DNA of 54,282 nucleotides, taken from contig NZ_JACEFG010000007.1 in NCBI RefSeq assembly GCF_013694105.1, positions 1 through 54,282 of the forward strand, read 5' to 3'. Both the position numbers and the translations under genes were made by a program. Under the pieces are notes generated by a model. The model was not told where the DNA came from and did no database searches. It was given only the letters and a program-made list of their open reading frames with translations. This DNA comes from Halobacillus locisalis. GTDB lineage: Bacteria > Bacillota > Bacilli > Bacillales > Halobacillaceae. This document shows, piece after piece, positions 29,573 to 38,353 of this stretch; position 1 is the stretch's first letter, and each line of letters opens with the position of its first letter.

Positions 29573-29608
29573 GCGCTTATGAGTTTACATACAAAGAAAG
29601 GGTCGACT

Positions 29609-31186
29609 ATGGCCACTCAAACCTCTTCATCCATAATGAAAGGGGCCTTCCTCCTAACGATGGCGGGACTTATCGGAAAAGTGATGAGTGCCGGTTATCG
29701 AGTGCCTCTTCAAAATATTACTGGAGATCTTGGATTTTATATTTATCAACAAGTGTACCCAATTCTAGGGATTGCACTCGTGCTGGGCTTATATGGATTT
29801 CCGGCAGCTGTCTCTAAGCTCACCGCCGAACAAACGGAACAAGGGAAGGTGGTATCATTCCAGTCGTTGGTTGTCCCTGTTTTTTTAGTGCTTTCCATCC
29901 TTTGTGGTAGCCTTTTCGTAGTAGGGTACAGCCAGGCTGATGCGCTCGCTGAAATGATGGGGGACGGACGTCTTTCCTCCTCTATCCAAGCGGCCTTCGC
30001 CTTATTTTTGGTTGTCCCGTTTTTGTCTGTGCTGCGTGGTTTGTTCCAAGGCAACCACATGATGATGCCGACCGCCATTTCTCAAATCATCGAGCAGCTT
30101 ATCCGGGTTGTCGGGATTTTAATGACCGCTTGGTGCGCCGTCCGTACCGGGGACCTTTACGCTATTGGACGCGGAGCTTCACTTGCCGCATGCACGGGTT
30201 CGGTTATCGCCGTAATCGTTCTGCTACTTTATGTGAAAAAGAACCGCATATGGTCGAATCAACGCATGAAAACGTCCGCTTCATACGTGAAAACCATGAT
30301 AACCTCAGGCGTATTGATCAGCTTGAACTACATGCTGTTGCTTTCCCTTCAAGGTGTAGATGCCTTCACCCTTGTTCCGGGTTTGATCGAGTCTGGACAA
30401 TCCTTGCATGAAGCAAGGGTATCAAAAGGGGTCTTCGACAGGGGGCAGCCGCTTATCCAGTTGGGAACCGTACTAGCCTCATCCATTGCACTTGCCCTGA
30501 TCCCGTCAGTCAGCCAGAAACGATTACAAAATCAACCGCGTGAGATGAGCCGATCCATTCGTTCTGCCATCAAATTCAGCTTCATCATTGCCTTGGGATC
30601 GACAGTCGGGTTGATTCTCTTATTTCCGACCATCAATCCCCTCTTTTTCATAGACACAAAAGGAACCGATGCCCTGCAATGGCTGATGCTCGTCATACTG
30701 TTGAGTTCGATGACACTGACGACGGCATCCATCTTACAAGGGTTGGATCATATAAAAACGACAGCCCTCTTCATTCTAGGCGGTATAGTCGTGAAAGTAC
30801 TCGCCAACCAACTGCTAATCCCCTTATGGGAATTGAATGGAGCAGCCGCTGCCTCCATCATAGCTGTCGCTTTCGTTTTTATCGGAAATATCGTAATCTT
30901 AGGACAAGAAATGAATGGCAAACGTTGGTTTCATATGCCGTGGGTACCAGTGCTCGTGTCCATCTCAGCGATGATGCTCGTCGTCTTAGCGTTCCGGTGG
31001 GTCGAGCCTCTCTTTGATCACCAAAGACTGCTCATGCTCGTTTATACGCTTTCTGTTACGTGTATCGGTGGCATGACGTACCTTGGTTTGCTTCTCAAAC
31101 TAGGAGCCTTTACCAGGGCAGAAGTGCAAGGACTCCCACTATCCCGCTTATGGGAACGACTATTGCCGAAAGGAAGGAAACCATGA
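29609..31186 (+). CDS. Polysaccharide/lipid flippase-like transporter YabM (SpoVB/MurJ type)
   Basis: A 525-residue integral membrane protein of the MOP exporter superfamily, polysaccharide transport (SpoVB-like) group, with about 14 hydrophobic segments. The N-terminal GAFLLTMAGLIGKVMSAGYRVPLQ segment (shown in part; residues about 12-30) and YPILGIALVLGLYGFPAAVS are family hallmarks. Relatives flip lipid-linked wall or polysaccharide precursors; the substrate of YabM is not known. I place the start at ATG 29609 after AAAGGG. The stop overlaps the yabN start (ATGA). Position matches B. subtilis yabM. Confidence 0.88.
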   Translation: MATQTSSSIMKGAFLLTMAGLIGKVMSAGYRVPLQNITGDLGFYIYQQVYPILGIALVLGLYGFPAAVSKLTAEQTEQGKVVSFQSLVVPVFLVLSILCGSLFVVGYSQADALAEMMGDGRLSSSIQAAFALFLVVPFLSVLRGLFQGNHMMMPTAISQIIEQLIRVVGILMTAWCAVRTGDLYAIGRGASLAACTGSVIAVIVLLLYVKKNRIWSNQRMKTSASYVKTMITSGVLISLNYMLLLSLQGVDAFTLVPGLIESGQSLHEARVSKGVFDRGQPLIQLGTVLASSIALALIPSVSQKRLQNQPREMSRSIRSAIKFSFIIALGSTVGLILLFPTINPLFFIDTKGTDALQWLMLVILLSSMTLTTASILQGLDHIKTTALFILGGIVVKVLANQLLIPLWELNGAAAASIIAVAFVFIGNIVILGQEMNGKRWFHMPWVPVLVSISAMMLVVLAFRWVEPLFDHQRLLMLVYTLSVTCIGGMTYLGLLLKLGAFTRAEVQGLPLSRLWERLLPKGRKP

Positions 31187-32649
31187 ATACCATTCAAGTG
31201 CTAGGGCTTGGCGCAGGAGATATCGAGCAGTTGCCGCTCGGTGTCTACCGCCAATTGCTTAACCATACAGGCACCATCTATAGCCGAACAATCGATCACC
31301 CTGTCATCACACAGTTGCAGGAAGAAGGCATCAACGTTACAGGGTTCGACTCCATTTATGAGCAGGAAAATCAATTCGGCAGTGTGTACACGACCATCGT
31401 TCACCAACTCGTTGAAAAAGCCGAAACATCTGACGTTCTGTATGTTGTGCCGGGACACCCGATGCTTGCGGAGCGCACGATACAACTCCTCATCGAAGAA
31501 AGAGAAGCGGGTCGCATTGAGCTCTCCATCAAAGGGGGCCAGAGCTTTCTCGACGCCACTTTTCAAGCGCTTGAGATTGATCCGATCGAAGGTTTTCAAC
31601 TCGTCGATGCTACAGACCTCGATCGTAATCGTCTCACGTTGATCAATCATACGATCTTCTGCCAAGTGTACGATACGATGATTGCTTCTGAAGTGAAGCT
31701 GACGCTTTTGGAGGACCTTTCTCCCGATCATCCGGTGACGATTGTGACAGCGGCAGGGAGCGAAAACCAAAAGCTTACGACCGTTCCGCTTGAAGAATTG
31801 GACAGGTCTGTAGAGGTGGATAATTTAACGAGCGTGTACGTTCCACCGGTCAGCAAAGAATCTCTCAACCACCAATTTTTCAGGCTTCGCGAAGTCATTC
31901 GTCAATTGCGTGCACCGGGTGGTTGTCCGTGGGATCGCAAACAAACTCATGAATCACTTAGGAAGTATCTGATTGAAGAGGCCTATGAAGTGATTGATGC
32001 GATCAATCGCCAAGACGATGACCATATCGCCGAAGAGCTCGGCGATGTCCTTCTGCAAGTGATGCTTCACAGCCAAATCGGAGAAGATGATGGTTTCTTC
32101 ACGATTGAAGATGTCATCAAAGGGGTGACGGATAAAATGATTCGTCGTCACCCTCACGTTTTCGAACACGTCACAGTAAACGACGCCGATGAAGTCGTCA
32201 CAAACTGGGAAGCGATCAAACAAGAGGAGAAGGGTGAGATGCCGGACTCCATCCTTGATGGCGTACCAACCAGCTTCCCGGCGTTATTACAAGCTGAAGA
32301 ATTACAAAAAAAAGCAGCGAAAGTCGGTTTTGACTGGGATGATATTGAACCTGTCGTTGCAAAAGTCGACGAAGAGTGGCAGGAATTCTTGGAAGCAAGA
32401 GAGAACAAGAATAAAGAAGAGATGGAAAAAGAGTTCGGGGACTATTTATTTGCGATCGCCAATGTGGCGAGACATTATAAATTGAGTAGTGAGAACGCGC
32501 TGCAGCGAACGAACAGAAAATTCAGGACCCGCCTATACGCCATGGAACAAGAGGCGAAGAGCCAAGGAAAAGAGCTTGCGAACTATACGCTGGACGAATT
32601 GGAAGCCTTATGGGTGCAGGCGAAGGAAAACAATAAAGGAGCGGAGTAA
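31183..32649 (+). CDS. YabN: tetrapyrrole-methylase-like domain fused to MazG NTP pyrophosphohydrolase
   Basis: A 488-residue two-domain protein. The N-terminus (about 1-215) resembles SAM-dependent tetrapyrrole methylases (GLGAGDIEQLPLG at residue 8, YVVPGHPMLAERT near 88). The C-terminal part (about 225-488) is a MazG nucleotide pyrophosphohydrolase with the metal-binding EEAYEVIDAI and EELGDVLLQVMLHS helices. It probably cleans NTP pools; the role of the first domain is unknown. I choose ATG 31183, preceded by AAAGGAAGG and overlapping the yabM stop. It is followed 2 bp later by the S4-domain gene. Confidence 0.92.
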   Translation: MNTIQVLGLGAGDIEQLPLGVYRQLLNHTGTIYSRTIDHPVITQLQEEGINVTGFDSIYEQENQFGSVYTTIVHQLVEKAETSDVLYVVPGHPMLAERTIQLLIEEREAGRIELSIKGGQSFLDATFQALEIDPIEGFQLVDATDLDRNRLTLINHTIFCQVYDTMIASEVKLTLLEDLSPDHPVTIVTAAGSENQKLTTVPLEELDRSVEVDNLTSVYVPPVSKESLNHQFFRLREVIRQLRAPGGCPWDRKQTHESLRKYLIEEAYEVIDAINRQDDDHIAEELGDVLLQVMLHSQIGEDDGFFTIEDVIKGVTDKMIRRHPHVFEHVTVNDADEVVTNWEAIKQEEKGEMPDSILDGVPTSFPALLQAEELQKKAAKVGFDWDDIEPVVAKVDEEWQEFLEARENKNKEEMEKEFGDYLFAIANVARHYKLSSENALQRTNRKFRTRLYAMEQEAKSQGKELANYTLDELEALWVQAKENNKGAE

Positions 32650-32651
32650 CC

Positions 32652-32909
32652 ATGCGTTTAGATAAATTTTTGAAAATATCCCGTTTGATCAAACGACGTA
32701 CGTTAGCAAAAGAAGTCGCGGACCAAGGACGTATTACGATTAATGGGAACAAGAGTAAAGCGGCAAGTGACGTCTCGATTGGAGATGAATTGACGATCCA
32801 GTTCGGTCAGAAAATCCTGACTATCGAAGTCAAATCCCTTCGTGAGAATGTCAATAAGAACGAAGCCACGACGCTTTATGAAATTAAAAAAGAAGAAGCC
32901 GTGAAGTAA
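32652..32909 (+). CDS. rqcP: S4-domain ribosome-rescue factor RqcP (YabO)
   Basis: An 85-residue S4 RNA-binding protein orthologous to YabO/RqcP. RqcP works with RqcH on stalled 50S subunits to add alanine tails to nascent chains. The S4 fold is clear: MRLDKFLKISRLIKRRTLAKE at residues 1-21 and QGRITINGNKSKAASDV near residue 27-43. ATG 32652 follows AAAGGAGCGGAG at the end of yabN, so the two are cotranscribed. A strong terminator follows. Confidence 0.93.
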   Translation: MRLDKFLKISRLIKRRTLAKEVADQGRITINGNKSKAASDVSIGDELTIQFGQKILTIEVKSLRENVNKNEATTLYEIKKEEAVK

Positions 32910-32915
32910 CCAAGC

Positions 32916-32945
32916 AGACCACCGCCATCAGCGGTGGTCTTTTTA
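32916..32945 (+). terminator. rqcP terminator
   Basis: AGACCACCGC pairs with GCGGTGGTCT, followed by T residues. Confidence 0.9.
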
Positions 32946-32969
32946 GGATGTTGAAGAAGTCAGTGGAAC

Positions 32970-33146
32970 GGTTCTGTTAGATCATATAAGAATACCGTGG
33001 GATGGAAAACGACTCGCTTTCCTGCGGGGGAACCGGCAAGCCTCCTCGTTCGTTAACACTCTCTGTGGGGTCTCGCCTAGGTCCTTCTCCCGCGGGAGTC
33101 TCCCCGTTTTCCATCCCACTATGCTACAAGTAGTGGTAACAGAACC
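32970..33146 (-). repeat. Dispersed palindromic repeat, copy 5, with an outer inverted pair
   Basis: The inner arms GTGGGATGGAAAACG (32997-33011) and CGTTTTCCATCCCAC (33105-33119) are a perfect 15-bp inverted repeat around a reverse-oriented core (CTCGCTTTCCTGCGGG, GCCTCCTCG, TGTGGGGTCTCGCC, CCCGCGGGAGTCTC). An outer pair GGTTCTGTTA (32970-32979) and TAACAGAACC (33137-33146) brackets the whole. It lies just after the rqcP terminator. Confidence 0.88.
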
Positions 33147-33401
33147 TCACCAAGCACTGTTCTATCATCCGTAGAGCTCCACATTGTAGTGGAATCTCTA
33201 GAGGTTCAGCCTTTCTGTAATGAAGTGAGGAGAGTAGGCTCCTCTAAGCGCTTTTGAAAGAGTTAAACGGCTAAAACCGTCGAGAGCTTCCCTCACCCAG
33301 CGGTCATATTCATAAGCCTATGAACTCATCTCACTCACACTTTTATCGTTCTAAAAGCCTCTCTATTCTCATAGCTTGTACAGAGAAGGGGGCTGTAACT
33401 A
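33147..33401 (+). other. Structured gap upstream of yabP
   Basis: I see no gene here. Local hairpins are possible: TCCACATTGTAGTGGA near 33178-33193, GAGGAGAGTAGGCTCCTC near 33227-33246, and a long pair GTGAGG (about 33226) with CCTCAC (about 33293). A TCATATT at about 33304 fits a sigma-E -35, but the best -10 (CATCTCAC) is poor and 16 bp away, so a sigma-E promoter for yabP remains only a possibility. Confidence 0.35.
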
Positions 33402-33707
33402 ATGGAAAGTTATGATAAAAACCATACGATGCGCAGTCAACAGCAGGTCGAACACAATGTGAAAGTGTGGAATAGACGCAACATAGAAATCTCTGGCGTA
33501 AAAGAGGTCGACAGCTTCGATAGCGAAGAGTTCCTTTTGCAGACGTCGATGGGGTACCTCGTCATTCGTGGAAACAATTTGCAAATGAAGAACTTGGATT
33601 TGGACTCGGGTGTTGTCTCTATTAAAGGGAAGATGTATGAAATGACCTACCTGGACGAGCACCAAGGGGAAAAAGCTAAAGGTCTCTTTAGCAAGCTGTT
33701 CAAATGA
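33402..33707 (+). CDS. yabP: Spore-formation protein YabP
   Basis: A 101-residue member of the YabP/YqfC family, needed for sporulation in B. subtilis and made in the mother cell. The central NIEISGVKEVDSFDSEEFLL and the SMGYLVIRGNNLQMKNLDLD region (each within residues 27-68) are typical. The biochemical function is unknown. ATG 33402 follows AGAAGGGGG. Its stop overlaps the start of yabQ (ATGA), so the pair is cotranslated. Confidence 0.88.
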   Translation: MESYDKNHTMRSQQQVEHNVKVWNRRNIEISGVKEVDSFDSEEFLLQTSMGYLVIRGNNLQMKNLDLDSGVVSIKGKMYEMTYLDEHQGEKAKGLFSKLFK

Positions 33708-34285
33708 CGCTCACGACACAATTTGTCACCATCCTTTCGATGATCGGTGGTGGCATCATCGTCGGGGCAGCATTCGATACGTTTGAGCGTTTTTTTTATA
33801 AAAGAAACAAGAAAAGTTGGTTTGAAATCGTCTATCAACTCGGCTTCTGGCTTTGTCAGGCCGCTTTTCTTTTTTATTTGCTTTATTTAGCGAACTACGG
33901 TGAGCTTCGGATTTATGTGTTCATAGCCGTCATCTGCGGATTTGCCATGTATCGGTCACTCCTACAAAGAGTATATTTGAAGTTGTTGGAAAAAAGTATA
34001 AGCATCATGACATCTGTGCTTGGAGTATTGAAGAAGCTGGGCTACTATTTCATTGTTTGGCCGATAAGAACGCTAGTCATTCTGATTTCTTCTTTACTTC
34101 TGGTAGTTTATAGGATAGTTTTAAAGGGTATATATTTATTGTTTCTTGTCATAATTTATCCTATTCGCCTCATTCTAATAGGTTTTTGGCGATTACTGCC
34201 GAAAAATGCGAAAAATTACTTAAGGTATTTGGCAGGGTTTTGGGATAAAATAAAGAATACAATAACTCAATGGAAAAACAGATGA
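33704..34285 (+). CDS. yabQ: Spore cortex membrane protein YabQ
   Basis: A 193-residue membrane protein with about five hydrophobic segments, the first at residues 6-24 and others near 48-65, 70-85 and in the 105-165 region. YabQ localises to the membrane around the forespore and is needed for cortex formation in B. subtilis. The C-terminal half is divergent, as usual in the family. It overlaps yabP by 4 bp and precedes divIC, the conserved order. Confidence 0.85.
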   Translation: MTLTTQFVTILSMIGGGIIVGAAFDTFERFFYKRNKKSWFEIVYQLGFWLCQAAFLFYLLYLANYGELRIYVFIAVICGFAMYRSLLQRVYLKLLEKSISIMTSVLGVLKKLGYYFIVWPIRTLVILISSLLLVVYRIVLKGIYLLFLVIIYPIRLILIGFWRLLPKNAKNYLRYLAGFWDKIKNTITQWKNR

Positions 34286-34314
34286 TTCCATAGAAAAGGA
34301 GGCCGTACACACCC

Positions 34315-34698
34315 ATGGCAAAGAAGCAATCGAAGTCGGTAGCACGCTTGGATTCTACATACATGCAGCACTACGATGCTTATGTCGAACGACACCAACG
34401 TAAGAAGAAACGTTTGGTTCGCCGTCTTGTTATGTTTGCCCTATTGGTGATGATCGTCGTAGGCTCCATGGTAATCTATCACGTAAAACAACAATCCATT
34501 TACGCACAAAAACATGAGCAGTATGAGCAGTTACAAGTTGAGATGGACGCTTTGAAGAAAGAGGAAAAGGATTTAGAGGAAGAGATTGAGCTTTTGAATA
34601 ATGAAGAGTATGTCCTGCAAATTGCAAGAACCAACTACTTCTTCTCAAAAGAAGGCGAAATTATCTTTAAAATGCCAAATGAGGATCCATTATATTGA
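34315..34698 (+). CDS. divIC: Cell division protein DivIC (FtsB-like)
   Basis: DivIC forms the divisome complex with FtsL and DivIB that activates septal wall synthesis. The 127-residue bitopic protein has a basic cytosolic N-terminus, one membrane segment (about 42-61) and an extracytoplasmic coiled coil (about 65-105), followed by the conserved YVLQIARTNYFFSKEGEIIF motif (20 residues, about 101-120). ATG 34315 follows AAAGGAGG. The stop overlaps the -35 of the yabR promoter. Confidence 0.95.
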   Translation: MAKKQSKSVARLDSTYMQHYDAYVERHQRKKKRLVRRLVMFALLVMIVVGSMVIYHVKQQSIYAQKHEQYEQLQVEMDALKKEEKDLEEEIELLNNEEYVLQIARTNYFFSKEGEIIFKMPNEDPLY

Positions 34699-34724
34699 CA
34701 CCCTTTTCAAAGCTTATATATAAT
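34695..34724 (+). promoter_or_regulatory. Sigma-A promoter of yabR
   Basis: TTGACA (34695-34700), an 18-bp spacer, TATAAT (34719-34724): both boxes perfect. The -35 overlaps the divIC stop codon. Confidence 0.75.
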
Positions 34725-34772
34725 ATATAAGAAGGCTATTTATCGAAACTTTTAAGGAGGAGCATTTTTTTT

Positions 34773-35159
34773 ATGTCAATTGAAGTAGGCAGCAAGCTGC
34801 AGGGTAAGGTAACGGGAATCACTAATTTCGGAGCATTCGTAGAGCTTCCTGATGGGAAGACAGGGCTTGTTCACATTAGTGAAGTTGCCGATAACTACGT
34901 AAAAGACATCAATGATCACCTAAGCCAGGGCGACCAGGTAGAAGTGAAAGTCATCAATGTCGGAGATGATGGAAAGATCGGTTTGTCCATCAAGAAAGCA
35001 AAAGAGAACCAGAATCGTCGCCCGCCTAAGCCTCGTAAACCGGCTGAATCGTTCGAACAAAAGATGAACCGTTTTATGAAGGATAGTGAAGAACGCTTAA
35101 CATCATTGAAGAAGCACACGGAATCTAAGCGTGGGGGTCGTGGTGCAAAAAGAGGATAA
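34773..35159 (+). CDS. yabR: S1-domain RNA-binding protein YabR
   Basis: A 128-residue protein with one S1 RNA-binding domain (about 5-73: GSKLQGKVTGITNFGAFVEL, then GLVHISEVADNYVKDI and IGLSIKKA). The basic, low-complexity C-terminal tail ends in RGGRGAKRG. It belongs to the YabR/general stress protein 13 group; function not established, probably ribosome- or RNA-associated. ATG 34773 follows AAGGAGGAG. A hairpin shared with the convergent amidase gene ends the transcript. Confidence 0.92.
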   Translation: MSIEVGSKLQGKVTGITNFGAFVELPDGKTGLVHISEVADNYVKDINDHLSQGDQVEVKVINVGDDGKIGLSIKKAKENQNRRPPKPRKPAESFEQKMNRFMKDSEERLTSLKKHTESKRGGRGAKRG

Positions 35160-35202
35160 ACTTGCTGTCTAGGACAATGAGTAAAAGATGCACGTTTAAA
35201 TA

Positions 35203-35238
35203 AAAAGAAGCAGATCCTTTATAAGGGTCTGCTTCTTT
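35203..35238. terminator. Bidirectional terminator between yabR and the amidase gene
   Basis: AAAGAAGCAGA pairs with TCTGCTTCTTT. A and T runs on both sides allow it to act on both convergent genes. Confidence 0.85.
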
Positions 35239-35277
35239 GTTTGTCTAACACGGTACATTCTCGAATAGAGAAGAAGA

Positions 35278-36411
35278 TTATGGATCAGCTTTTGGAAAAG
35301 GAATGACTGTCACATCAAAACCCTGTCCTCGTACTTTACTTGCTAATTCTTGGGCGTTTCGTTCACTTTCGAAAACACCAACTTGAACCCGATACAACGT
35401 TTCGTTTGCGGGCGATGGTTTGGGGACTGATGGCGCATCCTCACTCGCTGCATGAGATGTTAGAGCATTGTTTAATGCTGCCATCGTAAGCGGACCAAAG
35501 CTGCCATCTATAGCGAGGCCTTGATCCCTTTGGAAGGCGCGAACTGCTGACTCGGTTTGCGGACCGAAACGACCGTCTAGGGGACCAGGGGTGTACCCGA
35601 GTGACGTTAATTGCCTTTGTAGAGTCTCGACACGTGTACCTTGGTCGCCTCGTTGCAAGGGTTCTTTGGATTCTTTATTTTCGTACGCATCGTTTAAAGC
35701 CCCGAATGTCATAGGACCGACAATCCCATCAACAATGAGGTTCTGTTCGCGTTGGAATTGAATGACGGCATTTCTCGTATTTGGTCCAAAACTCCCGTCA
35801 ATGCTGTCCTTGTAGTAGCCTAAATAGGAGAGCTGTCTTTGAACTTCGGTTACATTTTCCCCTCGATCTCCCTCCCGAAGGATGATGGTCGTAGGAGCCG
35901 TCATGATCGGTTGACCTACCCTCTTCTGGACATCGTTAATAAATTGGTTCCACGTGATTTGGTTTTTAGAGAACGCGTTAATCGGATCGGATCTTCGAGT
36001 CGGGTCCAGCATATAGTGTCCTTTGATTTGTGTTCTTGGATTGAAGTTGAATCGGTTACATAGATAAGCCCATAGCCATACATAGCGCTTGTAAGCTTCC
36101 TTGAAGTTGATTTGCCCCCCGTAACAAAGCTCGATGCCGATCGCCCAGTCGTTGGCATCTGAAACGTCATATCGGACATGGTACGCTTTTTCCGTAAAAG
36201 GGATCATCACGATAATTTCTCGGTCATCAACAAAGGCATGCGCTGATGAACTCAAATTCTGGCGGTTGAAGTAGTTCACATTTTGTCTAGCTGTAGAACC
36301 GGGGTTTCCGGTATCATGCGCCACCCCGTACCGTGGTAATCGGTTGCCACCTGGACGTTGACGCCACTTGGAGTCGATATAATCATATGTGATCGGATAA
36401 TCTGACACCAA
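35278..36411 (-). CDS. N-acetylmuramoyl-L-alanine amidase with two peptidoglycan-binding domains and a SPOR domain
   Basis: A 377-residue predicted wall hydrolase with these domains in order. Amidase_2 covers about 22-165, with zinc ligands in GVAHDTGNPG near residue 29 and KGHYMLDPTRRSDP near residue 129. Two PG_binding_1 repeats follow (about 178-240, LREGDRGENVTEVQRQL; about 250-312, LQRGDQGTRVETLQRQL). After a proline-rich linker comes a C-terminal SPOR domain (about 337-373). No signal peptide is visible, which recalls endolysins and mother-cell lytic amidases such as CwlC and CwlH; a sigma-E-like promoter upstream favours the latter. The start may be GTG 36411 or the adjacent TTG 36414, both after GAGGTGAT. 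It is absent from the B. subtilis locus. Confidence 0.85.
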   Translation of the reverse strand: MVSDYPITYDYIDSKWRQRPGGNRLPRYGVAHDTGNPGSTARQNVNYFNRQNLSSSAHAFVDDREIIVMIPFTEKAYHVRYDVSDANDWAIGIELCYGGQINFKEAYKRYVWLWAYLCNRFNFNPRTQIKGHYMLDPTRRSDPINAFSKNQITWNQFINDVQKRVGQPIMTAPTTIILREGDRGENVTEVQRQLSYLGYYKDSIDGSFGPNTRNAVIQFQREQNLIVDGIVGPMTFGALNDAYENKESKEPLQRGDQGTRVETLQRQLTSLGYTPGPLDGRFGPQTESAVRAFQRDQGLAIDGSFGPLTMAALNNALTSHAASEDAPSVPKPSPANETLYRVQVGVFESERNAQELASKVRGQGFDVTVIPFPKADP

Positions 36412-36457
36412 GTTATATCACCTCATTTCAAATTGTTGGATAGCTGCGCTACCTTTC

Positions 36458-36487
36458 AATATATGAACTCGAGTGGACCTAATATTC
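36458..36487 (-). promoter_or_regulatory. Candidate sigma-E promoter of the amidase gene
   Basis: Leftward reading: GAATATT (36487-36481) fits the sigma-E -35 (KMATATT) fully. A 15-bp spacer follows, then CATATATT (36465-36458), six of eight matches to CATACAMT. Confidence 0.45.
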
Positions 36488-36495
36488 TACAAAAG

Positions 36496-36530
36496 CAAAC
36501 AAAAGACATGCAAAGCGCTTTTGCATGTCT
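36496..36530 (-). terminator. Terminator of the chemoreceptor gene
   Basis: Leftward: AGACATGCAAAAGCGC with TTTGCATGTCT and a following T-rich run, just after the stop at 36536. Confidence 0.82.
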
Positions 36531-36535
36531 ATCCT

Positions 36536-38104
36536 CTACCCAACCTTCGTCAAAGGGGTCCGATCTTCGTGTATCTCACTTACCTTGCTCGTTCCATTAT
36601 TCATTGATTTGATCAGTGTATTCAAGTGCGTCGTCAACTCGGTCAGGGATTGTACGTTTGTGAACATACGCTCCATTGATTTATGTTGAAATTGAGAGGA
36701 TTCCAGTACCTGTTTGTTTTGAGTTTTGGCTTGTTTCGTAAACTCAACGAGCGTGTCGAAGGTCTCCGTAATGGATTGAGTGCTCGATAACAACTCTTGG
36801 GAAGCGGAACGGACTTCATGTGTCCTGTGTTCGACGTCCCGTGACTTCGATTGTAATGTTTCAAACACCTCGGCCATCTGTTTTAGTTGTTCGCGGTTAT
36901 GTTCGACTTGTTTGACGCTCACTGTAGAAGAGTCACTTGCTTTCTGGATATCTTCTAGAATGGATTGGATGATGGTAAGGATTCGCTTCGTTGCTTCTTC
37001 TGATTGCGAAGCCAACTTCCTGACCTCATCGGCCACAACGCTAAAGCCTTTTCCGTGTTCACCCGCTCTTGCTGCTTCAATCGATGCGTTCAGTGCAAGT
37101 AAATTGGTGCTCTCTGTGATTTTAGAAATCTCTTCCGTTATGCCGCCGATTTCATTGGAACGTGAACGTAATTGCACGAGACTCTGATTGGTTTCGCCAA
37201 TGCTTGATTCCGTTTGATGCATGTTGGAGGCGATGGACTCGACCCGCTGTTGTATATGCACCGTCTCTTGAGAGGTGTCTTGGGCTTGAGAAGATACCAC
37301 TTCAATGCTGCGATCGATTTGTTCAATAGCTGATTGGATTTCAGAGATGAATAAGGCGTTATGCTCTGCTTCTGCTACTTGACGATCCGTATGTGTGTTT
37401 CGCTCCTTTAATAACGCGGTGACTTCGTGATACGCCTCAGAGGCTTTATGGGAATCGCCTTCTAACTCATCAACGGTTCGGTGGACAGCGTTCGCCATCT
37501 GGTTCATCTCCCGGAACATTTTCGAAAGGTTTTCCTCTTTTTCTTCATTCGCTTTTTCAAGCGCTCGCGTATGATGATTCTTCAAAACAATTTGATAGGA
37601 TGTTCCGGCACTCGTGAGAACAAGATAAAAAGCGTGAAGAGAGAACATGAACCATGTGTAGTCAGATGATCCATATAAAAATTCTGTACCGATGAACATG
37701 GCGCCTAAATGGAAAAGGGCAAAAATCGCCGTCATCAGACTGATTAGATCGATTCGATCATAAAAGGCAATCAGTGCAACCACTAGAAAAATGGAAAAAT
37801 GGTACACGACCATTCCTTCACCGTTCACAATCATGGCCAAGCTGATAAACGTAAAGGTCATGCTCATGACCCATGGTAATTTCGTACTCGATGGATTCGA
37901 TTTATATATGAAGAGACTTGTGATGAAGAGGACAACGGGGAGGGCAAGTGCGACATATAGGTAAGGGGTGTATAAATCGACATAGGAGGCGGATCCTCCC
38001 ATATTATTCATTGGCATAGTGCGAGAAATCAAATGAATAAGAAAAGAAATGGCCACACCTATTCCTGCAAACAACAACATCGTTCTATTTTTCTGTTTTA
38101 TCAT
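36536..38104 (-). CDS. Methyl-accepting chemotaxis protein with multi-pass membrane sensor
   Basis: A 522-residue chemoreceptor-like protein. The N-terminal half has about six membrane segments between residues 10 and 180 with no large periplasmic ligand domain and no recognisable HAMP. A long coiled coil follows. The signalling tip is well conserved ([20 protein letters not shown], then [17 protein letters not shown], about 320-360), which binds CheA and CheW. The stimulus is unknown; receptors of this layout may sense membrane state or small hydrophobic ligands. I use ATG 38104 after AGAAGGAAGGAAG rather than an upstream TTG. It has its own terminator and is not part of the conserved gene order. 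Confidence 0.88.
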   Translation of the reverse strand: MIKQKNRTMLLFAGIGVAISFLIHLISRTMPMNNMGGSASYVDLYTPYLYVALALPVVLFITSLFIYKSNPSSTKLPWVMSMTFTFISLAMIVNGEGMVVYHFSIFLVVALIAFYDRIDLISLMTAIFALFHLGAMFIGTEFLYGSSDYTWFMFSLHAFYLVLTSAGTSYQIVLKNHHTRALEKANEEKEENLSKMFREMNQMANAVHRTVDELEGDSHKASEAYHEVTALLKERNTHTDRQVAEAEHNALFISEIQSAIEQIDRSIEVVSSQAQDTSQETVHIQQRVESIASNMHQTESSIGETNQSLVQLRSRSNEIGGITEEISKITESTNLLALNASIEAARAGEHGKGFSVVADEVRKLASQSEEATKRILTIIQSILEDIQKASDSSTVSVKQVEHNREQLKQMAEVFETLQSKSRDVEHRTHEVRSASQELLSSTQSITETFDTLVEFTKQAKTQNKQVLESSQFQHKSMERMFTNVQSLTELTTHLNTLIKSMNNGTSKVSEIHEDRTPLTKVG

Positions 38105-38292
38105 TCTATTCTTCCTTCCTTCTGTTGAATACAAGAAACAAATTCCCTACCTTTACATATGTAAAACCAATCAGTATAGAATAAGGTTCTTTCTTTCCTT
38201 TGATAATGAAAGATCATGTGTTTGGGGCCGCTATGCTAGAAAGAGTGGGGGGTGTTGGAAGATAATATTTAAGAAAAAGGAAAGGAATGCAC

Positions 38293-38334
38293 AAAAAAAC
38301 GCTTCTCTCAAATATTTGAGAGAAGCGTTTTTTT
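38293..38334 (-). terminator. tRNA operon terminator
   Basis: A perfect hairpin AAAACGCTTCTCTCAAA with TTTGAGAGAAGCGTTTT, flanked by T runs in both readings, lies just after tRNA-Glu on the minus strand. Confidence 0.9.
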
Positions 38335-38353
38335 AGGACAAGAATGTTTTCGA

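Noticed and set aside
29579-29608. Start of yabM at ATG 29579
   Set aside because: It lies 7 bp after a perfect -10, so it would hardly be on the transcript. ATG 29609 has a ribosome site.
35278-36411. Prophage lysis cassette
   Set aside because: There is no holin or other phage gene nearby, and the SPOR domain and sporulation context point elsewhere, though a phage origin of the gene is not excluded.
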